Assembly (NCBI GenBank): GCA_021781555.1
Contig: JAJXWQ010000021.1
Location: 1 to 44,365, forward strand
Direction of reading: 5' to 3'
DNA from: a bacterium
Lineage (GTDB): Bacteria; Cyanobacteriota; Sericytochromatia; S15B-MN24; VGJW01
DNA length: 44,365 nucleotides
Below, in pieces: positions 34,457 through 41,833 of the stretch. The first letter of the stretch is position 1, and each line of letters opens with the position of its first letter. Both the position numbers and the translations under genes were made by a program. The notes beneath the pieces were generated by a model. That model ran no database searches. It was not told the origin of the DNA and saw nothing but the letters and a program-made list of their open reading frames with translations.

Positions 34457-34462
34457 TGCTAC
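34457..34462 (+). promoter_or_regulatory. candidate -10 of the Sco-like gene
   Basis: TACAAT just before the ribosome-binding site GGGGGAG of the gene at 34477. The TTGACT inside the last repeat unit lies about 20 bp upstream, longer than ideal. If used, the repeat would supply the -35. Tentative. Confidence 0.3.
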
Positions 34463-34476
34463 AATCGGGGGAGCCG

Positions 34477-35100
34477 ATGAATGACTCTGCTCCCGACCTC
34501 AGGTCCGATCCGCCCGTGGGCCCCTCGCCTTCACATCGCGGATCCCGGCTGCTGGCCAACTTCGTGGCCGCGGCGATCGGAGTGGCGATCCTGGCGACCG
34601 GGGTCGCGGGGGTCCTGCTGGCTCCCACCCCGATGCCCGACTTCGCCATGACGGTTCAGTCCGGCAAGACGATGCATCTGTCGAATTTTCGGGGCAAGTG
34701 GCTGCTCGTGCACTTCGGCGACACCCGGCGTCCGGGCGCCGGTCCGAGCGCCGTGGCCTCCGTGGCCCAGGTCCTCGATCAGATGGGCCCCGAGGCCGGT
34801 GGCGTGCGGTTCCTGTTCATCTCGATCGACCCGCGGCACGATACTCCGGAGGTCCTGGGCAGGTACCTGGCGCGGTTCGACCCAGCCTTCATCGGCGCCA
34901 CCCTCCCGCTGCCTGCCCTCACCGCCGTGGCGTCCGAGTTCGGCCTGACCTTCGATCCGGGTGCGTCACCCGCCAGCCTCGAGGACACCATGGACCGCGA
35001 AGGCGGCATCCGCGTCGTCGATCCGGGCGGCCATCTTCGCCCGAGCCTTTCCCCGCCGCTCCAGAAGTCCGACCTCGAGCGGGCCATGGGGCTGATCTGA
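34477..35100 (+). CDS. Sco1/SenC-like protein lacking copper ligands
   Basis: 207 aa; ATG directly after GGGGGAG. A short cytoplasmic tail, one membrane anchor (about 25-49) and a thioredoxin-like Sco domain. The fold landmarks are clear: FRGKWLLVHFG (71-81), FLFISIDPRHDTPEVL (113-127, the Sco SIDPxxDTPEVL motif), ARFDPAFIG (132-140) and VVDPGG (180-185). The CxxxC copper motif expected after FGxT reads T83-R-R85-P-G-A-G89-P, so both cysteines are lost. The conserved His of the later DH motif is R174. Sco proteins deliver copper to cytochrome oxidase; this one cannot bind copper that way and probably has another role. It is convergent with the glycosyltransferase. Confidence 0.85.
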   Translation: MNDSAPDLRSDPPVGPSPSHRGSRLLANFVAAAIGVAILATGVAGVLLAPTPMPDFAMTVQSGKTMHLSNFRGKWLLVHFGDTRRPGAGPSAVASVAQVLDQMGPEAGGVRFLFISIDPRHDTPEVLGRYLARFDPAFIGATLPLPALTAVASEFGLTFDPGASPASLEDTMDREGGIRVVDPGGHLRPSLSPPLQKSDLERAMGLI

Positions 35101-35119
35101 CGGGATTTCTCCGCGGTTC

Positions 35120-36250
35120 TCACCGAACGGCTCGTTTCCAGGTTACGCGCTGGGTTCTCGTGACGAAGCGGAAGAATCCCACCATGAGCGCGAGGTTCAT
35201 CGCGACGAAGTAGCGGGGCGCCAAAAGCAGGCGGCGGCCGCTGCGCTCGAGAATCACGCCGGCGGCTGCGATGGCGTAGAACTCCACCTGCAACGCCAGC
35301 AGGCCGTCGAAGGGTTGCGCGCCCACGAGGGCGAGGTTCGCCAGGAGTGCGGCCAGCATGCAAAAGGGGGACATCCACCGCAGCACCTTGTGCGACCAGA
35401 AGGACCAGACATAGGCCCCTCGCCACATGACCAGCGATCGCCAGCACAGCCCGAGCGCCTGGAAACCACCTGCCCCGAGGCGGATCCGTCGGGCCATCTC
35501 GTCCCTGATCGAACGCGGTGCTTCCTCGAAGGCCAGCGCCTTTGGCCTGAATATCGTCCGCCAGCCAGCCTCTCTCATGCGCAAGGGGATGACGAGGTCG
35601 TCGACGAGGGTCCGGTCCGGGAAGTCCGGCCAGGCTTCGCGGCGTACCGCGTAGATGGCTCCGTTGGCACCGATGCACGAATCCAGGCGGCTTTCCCGCA
35701 GTTTGAGGCCCGTCTCGAGGTTCCAGTAGACCCCCTCGCAGTTCGCCCGCTCGCTCTCGAGGATCAATCGCCCGCAGACCCCACCGACGTGGGGATCCGA
35801 CAACCCCTGCACGAGCTCGCCGAGCGCGTCGTCGGCAAAGTGAGTATTGGCATCCGTGAGGACAAGAACCTCTCCGGTCGCCTCGGCTGCCAGCCGCTTG
35901 AGCATGGCCGGTTTGCCGGACCGCAAGGAGGTGACGAGCACCTTGACGCGCGGGTCGGCCACCTGGCGAGCCAGCTCCACCGTTCGGTCCGTCGAACCAT
36001 CCGAGCCGATGAGGATCTCGAGTCGCTCCGGGGGATAAGCCAGGCCCAGCAAGTTCCGGATCCGGTCGGCGATGTGCTTTTCCTCGTTGTACGCCGAGAC
36101 GAGGATGCTGATCTTGGGCCACAAGCGGGTCACACCGGGCTCGTCACCCGGTCGCAGCGGCACCAGGTAAAGCAACAGCGGATAGCCGACGTAGGTGTAC
36201 AGTACGATGCCAAGCGCCAGGGCAAAGATGGCGGAAAGGATTGCATGCAT
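35120..36250 (-). CDS. membrane-bound family 2 glycosyltransferase
   Basis: 376 aa. One N-terminal membrane helix (about 5-30), a GT-A catalytic domain and two or three C-terminal helices. Catalytic landmarks are ISILVSAYNEEKHI, GSDGSTDRT, LTDANTHF (the DXD equivalent), GANGAIYAVRREAW, TLVDDLVIPLRMREAGW and RRIRLGAGGFQAL in place of QXXRW. This topology resembles processive or lipid-linked polysaccharide synthases and IcaA-like or cellulose-synthase-like enzymes; the sugar is unknown. It is a single gene. The 213 bp upstream of its start (36251-36463) show nothing I can identify. Confidence 0.87.
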   Translation of the reverse strand: MHAILSAIFALALGIVLYTYVGYPLLLYLVPLRPGDEPGVTRLWPKISILVSAYNEEKHIADRIRNLLGLAYPPERLEILIGSDGSTDRTVELARQVADPRVKVLVTSLRSGKPAMLKRLAAEATGEVLVLTDANTHFADDALGELVQGLSDPHVGGVCGRLILESERANCEGVYWNLETGLKLRESRLDSCIGANGAIYAVRREAWPDFPDRTLVDDLVIPLRMREAGWRTIFRPKALAFEEAPRSIRDEMARRIRLGAGGFQALGLCWRSLVMWRGAYVWSFWSHKVLRWMSPFCMLAALLANLALVGAQPFDGLLALQVEFYAIAAAGVILERSGRRLLLAPRYFVAMNLALMVGFFRFVTRTQRVTWKRAVR

Positions 36251-36463
36251 GCCTCGACCTCGCCGTGCAGTCCCGGGGGGCGAACAGCCAGAGGAGCCTG
36301 GAGGCCGCGAAGGGAGATCCGGGCGCTCTGACCGATAGACGTGCGGTTGTCGGTGGCAGCGCGCTCACTTTCCGGCCTGCTCGCAGTCACCCTTTACGGG
36401 CCGAGGAGGCGCTTGTGCCGGTCCCCATTATCGACTGCCGGCCGGTCGCTTCCCTTGTGGGAT

Positions 36464-36666
36464 TTGAACGATGGGTCCCGTGATTCGCTGCGCAACCGGT
36501 CCCCGTTTGACTCCTGCTTGGACGGGTCCCTCTGCGCGGTCGCTGCGCTGCGCAACCGGTCCCCGTTTGACTCCTGCTTGGACGGGTCCCTCTGCGCGGT
36601 CGCTGCGCTGCGCAACCGGTCCCCGTTTGACTCCTGCTTGGACGGGTCCCTCTGCGCGGTCGCTTC
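36464..36666 (+). repeat. dispersed repeat locus 8: tandem 60-bp array
   Basis: A unit with an internal deletion (36464-36517), two full units (from 36518 and 36578) and a half unit (36638-36666) that stops at GGTCGCTTC, the centre of the palindrome. The A arm here is TTGGACGGG, a variant shared by all copies in this array, so they were amplified locally. The right end overlaps the stop codon of the Fur-family gene. Confidence 0.93.
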
Positions 36667-37060
36667 AGTGGCGTCCCTGGGCCTGGCGCCGGCAGCTCTG
36701 GCACAGCCCCGTGAACTCCAGGTTGTGGTCTTCGATCTGGAAACCCGAGGTGCGATAGACTTCGGCCGCGACCTCATCGAGGCCAGGGCAGTGAAGCTCT
36801 TCGATATTGCCGCACAGGCGACACACCAGGTTGTGGTGGCAGTGCATGCCCTGCTCGTGCTCGCAGCCGGCTTCCAGCTCCAGGTCGCAGCGTCGGAACT
36901 TGCCCGTGCTGAGCACGCGGTGTGCCAGACCGTTTTCCTCGAGGCAGGTGAGTACCCGATAGACGCTGACCGGATCCACGCGATCGCCCGCCGCATCGAG
37001 ACGCTCCTGGATCTCGGGCGCGGAAAGCGGACCGGAACTGGCGCCGAGGATCTCGATCAC
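36665..37060 (-). CDS. Fur-family metalloregulator, start unresolved
   Basis: 131 aa from the GTG at 37060. The winged-helix region (LSAPEIQERL, SVYRVLTCLEENGLAHRV) and the dimerisation domain are present, with zinc ligands in HCHHNLVC (73-80) and structural CxxC pairs C80/C83 and C120/C123. The family's first helix is encoded upstream of the GTG in the same frame (reading WAVEQLKTGGFRITKPRRR). That frame has no ATG, GTG or TTG back to a stop inside the PAP2 gene. Either an unusual start is used, the regulator is truncated, or a sequencing frameshift hides an ATG (one lies at about 37129 in another frame). Metal specificity is unknown; the NicO-like gene upstream suggests nickel or cobalt. 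Confidence 0.8.
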   Translation of the reverse strand: MIEILGASSGPLSAPEIQERLDAAGDRVDPVSVYRVLTCLEENGLAHRVLSTGKFRRCDLELEAGCEHEQGMHCHHNLVCRLCGNIEELHCPGLDEVAAEVYRTSGFQIEDHNLEFTGLCQSCRRQAQGRH

Positions 37061-37160
37061 CCGCCGGCGCGGCTTGGTGATTCGAAAGCCCCCGGTTTTG
37101 AGCTGCTCGACAGCCCAGCTGGCATAACCAGCTGCCGTCGCGCGTTCGGTCGTCGCCGTC

Positions 37161-37820
37161 CTAGCCTCTTCTCTGGGCGGGGAGCATCACCATCAGCCCT
37201 CCGAATGCGAACACCAGTCCGCCCAGGAAGCCTCCGAGGACGTCGGTCGGCCAGTGCACACCGAGGTACAGGCGATCGAAACCGATAGCCACTGGCCCGA
37301 GGATGGCAACGGCCCAGACCATGAGGCGCACGAGCGACGAGCGCGAGGTGCGAGCGAAAAGCAGGGCCAGCAAGGGCAGGAGGGCGGTGGCCATCAGCGT
37401 GTGGCCACTCGGGAAGCTGAATCCAGATGCATGGACCGGCCACGGGAACAGATGCGGCCGGGCCTCCCGCACCGCATGCTTGAGACCCTCCGTCGTTCCC
37501 GCCGCAAGGAAGTCCGCGGCGGCGATCGCCACGGCCTCGACCCGCGCCCGCCCCAGCCACGCGGCAAGGGCGATCAAGAGGGAAACGATCGCCACCACCT
37601 CCGGCGCGAAGACCTTGGAGGCCAAAGCAGCCGCCCGTCCCGCCGAAGCGGCGTAGTGCGCGTGGATGGACAGCAACAGTGCCGTGTTGAAGTGCGCGGC
37701 CCGATGGTGTGCCAGGGCGATCATCAGTGCGCCCAGAGCGATCGCGCTCAGGACCGCAAGGCCTCCGAGGGCCACGGGGGGAGAGGAAGAAGTCTGTCGG
37801 ATCGTCGCCATATTCGTCAT
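37161..37820 (-). CDS. PAP2-family membrane phosphatase
   Basis: 219 aa with about six membrane segments. The three-part phosphatase motif is complete: K114-x6-R121-P122, P137-S-G-H140, and R183-x5-H189-x3-D193 within FDRLYLGVHWPTD. The family dephosphorylates lipid phosphates such as undecaprenyl pyrophosphate or phosphatidic acid at the outer face of the membrane. It starts 63 bp after the NicO-like gene and is followed by the Fur-family gene on the same strand, so the three may be one transcript. Confidence 0.88.
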   Translation of the reverse strand: MTNMATIRQTSSSPPVALGGLAVLSAIALGALMIALAHHRAAHFNTALLLSIHAHYAASAGRAAALASKVFAPEVVAIVSLLIALAAWLGRARVEAVAIAAADFLAAGTTEGLKHAVREARPHLFPWPVHASGFSFPSGHTLMATALLPLLALLFARTSRSSLVRLMVWAVAILGPVAIGFDRLYLGVHWPTDVLGGFLGGLVFAFGGLMVMLPAQRRG

Positions 37821-37883
37821 TAGACCGCCCTGCCGCCACGACCGTCCAGAGGACGGCAGGCTACTGCGCCGCAGCCGGCAGCC

Positions 37884-38888
37884 TCATGGGTTTGCCCTGC
37901 CTCCAGCCTGTGCCATCTTCGAACCGGCCGGAGACGGGGGTTCGGGATCCCCGCAGCCTCCCTCCGTATCGCAGTGCGAGCCTCCGCCCGTAGCATCGGA
38001 TCCGGGCCCGGCGGGCGTCGACCGGTCCGGCGCGGCCCTGAGCTCTTGACGGAGCGCCATCCACAGCGTCGACATGCCGACTCCGGCCACCGTCACGATC
38101 ACGAGCGCGAAGTCGAGCCCGAGGCGATCAAGGTTGTGAATGTGCAGGGGCGTCGGGATCTCGAACGCGGCCAGGCCCGGCGCCAGGTAACCCAGCGCGG
38201 CAGCCAGGATGAACGCCACTCCCCCGAAGAGCAAGGTATTGCCTGCGACCTTGCGGGCAATCCGGCGGATCTGGGGCGGGGTGAGCTGGTGCGACTGCAT
38301 CCACGCTCCGACCAGCGCACCGATCACGATCTGGGTCACCATCGTGCCGAGGCCGAACAGGAGTCCGGGTACGAAGCCCAGCCACCGGTCAGGCATCTGC
38401 GGAGCCAGGACCGTGTAAAGGATGAGTGCGAAGGCACCGAAGCCCCATCCGGCAACGAAGCCGTGCACCATGGCCATGGGCATCGAGACGATCTGCTCTG
38501 GCTCCTCGCCCTCGGCGTGCATGACCGTCCGGAGGCCGTGGAGGTGGAAGACGCGCCCCTTACGGCGAACCGCGATTCCGGCCATGGCCATCACGAGCCC
38601 GACGATGAGGTACATGGGGGTCTCGATGGCCGCGCTCCGGAGAAACGGGAAGAGGGCCAGCGCCGCCAGCTCGGAGCCGATCGCCCGCTGGAGCGTGAAC
38701 GCCGCCGAGTATGCGAATCCGGCCTTCATTCCACCGCGTGTCGAATAGCTCCCCACGGCATAGCTGAAGGTGATCGGCCACGTGTGCTCGTCCGGGGTGA
38801 CGCCATGCACGACCCCGAGGAGAAAAGCCGTGACCAGAACCGCGCCGAGCGTCAGCCCGGAGCCAGGAGCCCAGAGGTCGACGTGCAT
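37884..38888 (-). CDS. NicO/UreH-like membrane metal transporter
   Basis: 334 aa; ATG 8 nt after GGAG. About seven membrane helices. The first helix contains H28-GVTP-D33-E-H35, close to the HX4DH metal site of NicO nickel/cobalt carriers and UreH proteins. A His-containing loop (FHLHGLRTVMHAEGEEPE) and a second MVHGFVAGWGFGAF helix resemble the family repeat. The soluble tail (about 285-334) is Gly/Pro-rich with two cysteines (SHCDTEGGC). I infer transition-metal transport, with the Fur-type regulator in the same operon supporting metal homeostasis. The exact family is less certain than the fold. Confidence 0.7.
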   Translation of the reverse strand: MHVDLWAPGSGLTLGAVLVTAFLLGVVHGVTPDEHTWPITFSYAVGSYSTRGGMKAGFAYSAAFTLQRAIGSELAALALFPFLRSAAIETPMYLIVGLVMAMAGIAVRRKGRVFHLHGLRTVMHAEGEEPEQIVSMPMAMVHGFVAGWGFGAFALILYTVLAPQMPDRWLGFVPGLLFGLGTMVTQIVIGALVGAWMQSHQLTPPQIRRIARKVAGNTLLFGGVAFILAAALGYLAPGLAAFEIPTPLHIHNLDRLGLDFALVIVTVAGVGMSTLWMALRQELRAAPDRSTPAGPGSDATGGGSHCDTEGGCGDPEPPSPAGSKMAQAGGRANP

Positions 38889-38952
38889 TGGCCATTCTCC
38901 ATGCGGGGCCCGACGAGTCCGACTCGGCTGCGAGCTGTCCCGACCCCTTGAA

Positions 38953-38981
38953 AGCCTAGCACGACCGGATTCTTATTGCAA
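38953..38981 (-). promoter_or_regulatory. promoter of the NicO-PAP2-Fur operon
   Basis: On the minus strand TTGCAA (38981-38976), 17 bp, TAGGCT (38958-38953), about 65 bp before the NicO-like start. The -35 half lies in a palindrome, so binding there would compete with RNA polymerase. Confidence 0.45.
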
Positions 38982-38994
38982 GTTCCTGCATTAA
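38973..38994. promoter_or_regulatory. Fur-type operator candidate
   Basis: TTAATGCA-GGAACT-TGCAATAA on the minus strand is a 22-bp palindrome with 7 of 8 arm positions matching. It overlaps the promoter -35 and is AT-rich in a GC-rich genome. Its TGC-N8-GCA core is one base shorter than the actinobacterial nickel-regulator Nur box (TGC-N9-GCA). The autogenous Fur-family protein of the operon is the obvious candidate ligand. Confidence 0.45.
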
Positions 38995-39002
38995 GAGATC
39001 CG

Positions 39003-40205
39003 TCAGGCACTCACCACCCGGCCGTAACCCATGATGCAACCCAGCGAGACCTGATCCGTGACGTGCGCTGGAAGGTTGAAGTCGTAGGACTCGGCGATCT
39101 GCGTGGGTTGTCCCGAGGAGTCTACCGCAGTCACGACTGCGACGTGATCGGCCGCGCCATCGCCCCAGTCGAAGAACACCAGGTCGCCGACCTTGGCACC
39201 GCCAGGACCGCCGGGAATGAACTCTTGATGCGCCTTGAAGTAATCGACCATGGAGGGGCAGTAGTGCGGGTCGTCGCCCGCGGCGGAGATGGCTTGACCG
39301 AGGTTGAAGCCAGCCTTGCTCACCGAATCACAGGCAAAATCGGCACAGCACCCGACCTTGTCCGGAACGTAGTAGTACTGGGTCGTATCGTTGGGTGGGT
39401 AGACATAGCCGCTGGCCACGAGGCTGTCCGCTGCCGCGGCGATTGCCCCGTCGAAGCTGCTGGCTGACGCAGGCACGGCCGAACCGGCCTGGATGCCGAG
39501 CCGGCCCCAAGTCTGCGGCCCCACGATGCCATCGACCGCGATCCCCGCGTGGGCCTGGAAAGCCTTGACCGCGGCCAGGGTCGCCGGGCCGAAGATTCCA
39601 TCTACACCCTTGGGATCGAATCCCAGCACGGTCAGACGCTGCTGGAGCTGAGCGACGGCGTTGCCCATGGCGCCCTCTCGAAGCAGCGGGCCGGATCCGC
39701 TCGAACGCGGGCTGCCGGTGGCAGCCGATCCATCGAGCTTGCCCCAGGTCTGCGGCCCCACGACACCATCCACGGCGATGCCCGCGTGAGCCTGAAAGGC
39801 CCGGACCGCAGCGAGCGTGTTGGGTCCGAAGATCCCATCGACGCCCTTGGGGTCGAATCCCAGGGAGAGCAGCCGCTGCTGCAGCGTCCTCACCGCTTGC
39901 CCGGACGCGCCCTCGCAAAGCTCTGGTTCGGCCGAAGGCCCGCCTGCGGCCACCGGGGGCGAACCGGCGCCGGTACCGGAAGGTGCGACGAGCGCGTGGA
40001 GCCCGGCGAGCAGGACCCGGTAACTCGGGCCCCCGCCTGCGCCGCCCGGGCTCGCCGGTGCTGGCCAGCCCGGCAGAGCCGTTGCCTGCTTCCCCGCTGA
40101 CGCCGGGCGAGCGGGAACCGCAAGGGCTCCGGGCGAGGCCGCCCGGCTCGGGCCGGGGAAGTTCTTCCGGGAGCGCAACGGGGTCGGGGCAGCTTGAAGA
40201 GCCAT
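39003..40205 (-). CDS. peptidoglycan hydrolase: two PG-binding domains plus NlpC/CHAP-like peptidase
   Basis: 400 aa from the ATG at 40205, preceded by GGGA; a GTG seven codons upstream is in frame. A Pro/Ala-rich tail of 90 residues, then two nearly identical PG_binding_1 repeats (about 98-157 and 176-236, both with LGFDPKGVDGIFGP and DGxVGPQTWG). The catalytic domain (about 255-400) has a candidate nucleophile among C286, C287 and C292 in GCCADFACDSV, and H354 in DHVAVV after KVGDLVFFDWG. No signal peptide is seen, as for endolysins or proteins exported by another route. No phage genes are nearby. A single gene, probably wall-remodelling. Confidence 0.88.
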   Translation of the reverse strand: MALQAAPTPLRSRKNFPGPSRAASPGALAVPARPASAGKQATALPGWPAPASPGGAGGGPSYRVLLAGLHALVAPSGTGAGSPPVAAGGPSAEPELCEGASGQAVRTLQQRLLSLGFDPKGVDGIFGPNTLAAVRAFQAHAGIAVDGVVGPQTWGKLDGSAATGSPRSSGSGPLLREGAMGNAVAQLQQRLTVLGFDPKGVDGIFGPATLAAVKAFQAHAGIAVDGIVGPQTWGRLGIQAGSAVPASASSFDGAIAAAADSLVASGYVYPPNDTTQYYYVPDKVGCCADFACDSVSKAGFNLGQAISAAGDDPHYCPSMVDYFKAHQEFIPGGPGGAKVGDLVFFDWGDGAADHVAVVTAVDSSGQPTQIAESYDFNLPAHVTDQVSLGCIMGYGRVVSA

Positions 40206-40399
40206 GTGGTTTCCCAAAGCTGGCACCTGGGATAGTACCTACTTCGCCCCGGAACTTACCGATTCGGTTAACGCAAGGCTAACCAACGCACCCAGATCGA
40301 TTAAGTCGTGTCGAGCACCCTTCTCCCGGCCGATCGACCGCGGCATCCCCCGATCGCAAGGACCTTCCCGAAACTGGCCGCCGCCCTGGACCCTCCGAG

Positions 40400-40588
40400 C
40401 TACCGCTCCTCGGATTCCTGGTCCTTGCCCTCCTCGATCAGCTCGCGCACCCGCTGGCCGCCCTCGTGTTCGGCCTCCGCGTCGGTCATTCCGCTGCGCG
40501 GGTGTTCGCCCTTGAACTCCTCCCGCTCCCGCCGAGTGCGATCCTCGTGATCGCGCTCGCGTGGTCCTTCCTGCGGTCTCCTGGCCAT
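40400..40588 (-). CDS. small hydrophilic charged protein
   Basis: 62 aa from the ATG at 40588, preceded by a run of eight G at 4 nt that serves as ribosome-binding site. About half the residues are Arg, Glu, Asp or Lys, with almost no hydrophobic core (ERDHEDRTRREREEFKGE, ELIEEGKDQESEER). This resembles hydrophilin or general-stress-type small proteins, expected to be disordered or a short coiled coil. No family recognised. The 194 bp between its end and the hydrolase start contain no other gene. Confidence 0.6.
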   Translation of the reverse strand: MARRPQEGPRERDHEDRTRREREEFKGEHPRSGMTDAEAEHEGGQRVRELIEEGKDQESEER

Positions 40589-40711
40589 GATTCCCCCCCC
40601 TTTTTTGACTATGGGCATCAGGTTAGCTCCATGGCCTCTGGCGGCAATCCACGTCCGTTTGCCAGGTCGAGCCCTTGGCGAAGCCTGGCGATTCCGAATC
40701 GCAGGAGGCCC

Positions 40712-40975
40712 TCAGGTGGCCCAGGCGCGAGGTCGGAGGGCGCCAGCTCGCCGGGTCGGTTTCCCGGATTTGCGGAGTTCGACCTCGTAGCCCCAGGTCC
40801 GCACCGTCGCCGCCCGGCGTTCGGCCGCTGCGAGGTCGAGATCCAGGTACTGTGAACGTGTGAACGGCCTGTCGCCTTTTTTCATGAACAGGTCGAACCT
40901 GGGTCCGAAGATCGGATCGAGGAAAAGTTGCTCCACGGCCAGCTCCCGAGTCTGTTGGTGGATCCAGCGTGCCAC
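40712..40975 (-). CDS. small protein of unknown function
   Basis: 87 aa with a GTG start at 40975. Balanced composition with a plausible fold: LAVEQLFLDPIFGPRFDLFM, then FTRSQYLDLDLAAAERRAA and TWGYEVELR. No signal peptide, membrane helix or metal motif. No family recognised. It lies 123 bp upstream of the small charged protein gene on the same strand; the tail (TRRAGALRPRAWAT) may not be conserved. Confidence 0.5.
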   Translation of the reverse strand: MARWIHQQTRELAVEQLFLDPIFGPRFDLFMKKGDRPFTRSQYLDLDLAAAERRAATVRTWGYEVELRKSGKPTRRAGALRPRAWAT

Positions 40976-41022
40976 GGCGAGGGCGAGCGGGCAGTGTCAG
41001 CCATTACCTCGTGATGGCCAGT

Positions 41023-41129
41023 AGGCCTTTTGCAGTTTGAACGGGGCCCTCTGCGCGGTCGCTTCGCTGCGCAACCGGGCCCCGTTTGACTCATCGGGCT
41101 CGATCCATTCAAACCGGGAGCACTCTAAG
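41023..41129 (+). repeat. dispersed three-arm palindromic repeat, locus 9 (reference copy)
   Basis: Complete element: AGGCCTTTTGCAG flank, A arm TTTGAACGGGGCCC (41036-41049), hairpin centre GGTCGCTTCGCTGCGCAACC, B arm GGGCCCCGTTTGAC (41077-41090), linker TCATCGGGCTCGATCCA, C arm TTCAAACCGGGAGC (41108-41121), end ACTCTAAG. A and B pair over 13 positions with two G-T pairs; B and C pair over about 9 with one mismatch. It lies between divergent genes. Confidence 0.95.
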
Positions 41130-41225
41130 GGAGGCGATCGCCGATCCCATGGATCTATCCTTGCGGATGCGAGGGTCGGGTTCGACCTCGCCTTGGCCGG
41201 TCGGCGCGAGCGCAGGAGACAGCGC

Positions 41226-41774
41226 ATGGATCCCCTCAAGAAGCGGTCCCGCCAGGTCTGCACGGGTTTTGCGGTCCTGGCAGTAGCCGCTGCTGTCACG
41301 ACGATCGCCCCGGGCCCCGGAAGGTCGATGCCGATCCGGCCCCGGATCGTGAAGCTCTCGACCTACGTCAACGCGCGGTTCTGCTACGCGGTGTCCTTTC
41401 CGCCGGCCCTCCTCGTGCCTCGGGGAGAGGCCGCAGATGGAGATGGACAGGCCTTCGTATCGGCGGACGGAAGGTCGAAGATGGTGGTCTGGGGAAGCTG
41501 GAATGCGCTCGACGAGACGGTGCCAGGCCGGTATGCGGCCGCGCTCGCCGACCTGAAGGGCTGCCGGGTGACCGACCAGGTCCTCCACCACGACTGGTTC
41601 GTCCTGAGCGGGTCCACCGTGCACTTCCGGATCTTCTACGAGAAGCAGATATTGAAGTGCGATCGCTGGCTGGGTCTGTGGATCACCTATCCCTTTGACG
41701 AGCGGCCTTGGTTCGACCTGCTCACGGCAAGGATAGCCCGGTCCCTGCGGCCGACTACGGATTGCTGGTGGTGA
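41226..41774 (+). CDS. secreted protein of unknown function
   Basis: 182 aa from the ATG at 41226, 7 nt after AGGAG. N-terminal signal peptide (about 1-30, KKRSRQVCTGFAVLAVAAAV). The mature part has a beta-rich pattern: CYAVSFPPALLVPRGEAADG, FVSADGRSKMVVWGSW, HHDWFVLSGS, FRIFYEKQILKC, FDLLTARIARSLRP. This recalls widespread small secreted proteins, loosely PsbP-like, but I cannot name the family. Four cysteines might form disulfides, consistent with the VKOR system in this genome. A GCGATCGC octamer lies about 85 bp upstream and another inside the gene. Confidence 0.75.
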   Translation: MDPLKKRSRQVCTGFAVLAVAAAVTTIAPGPGRSMPIRPRIVKLSTYVNARFCYAVSFPPALLVPRGEAADGDGQAFVSADGRSKMVVWGSWNALDETVPGRYAAALADLKGCRVTDQVLHHDWFVLSGSTVHFRIFYEKQILKCDRWLGLWITYPFDERPWFDLLTARIARSLRPTTDCWW

Positions 41775-41833
41775 CGAGCGACCGGATCCGCGTCCCGTCC
41801 CGGCCCCGATCCTGGCGAGAGCCTGTGCCGCTG

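Noticed and set aside
36440-36485. tRNA 3' end on the minus strand (GTTCAAATCC-like)
   Set aside because: The flanking bases cannot form a T stem, and there is no anticodon arm. The sequence is the degenerate left half of a repeat unit.
36464-36666. CRISPR-like array
   Set aside because: Repeats are contiguous 60-bp units with no variable spacers and no cas genes.
20418-41129. Integron attC sites (59-base elements), suggested by the roughly 60-bp palindromes
   Set aside because: The core sites would need RYYYAAC and GTTRRRY; the arms read TTGAACG and GTTTGAC. No integrase or promoterless cassettes are present, and copies occur in both orientations.
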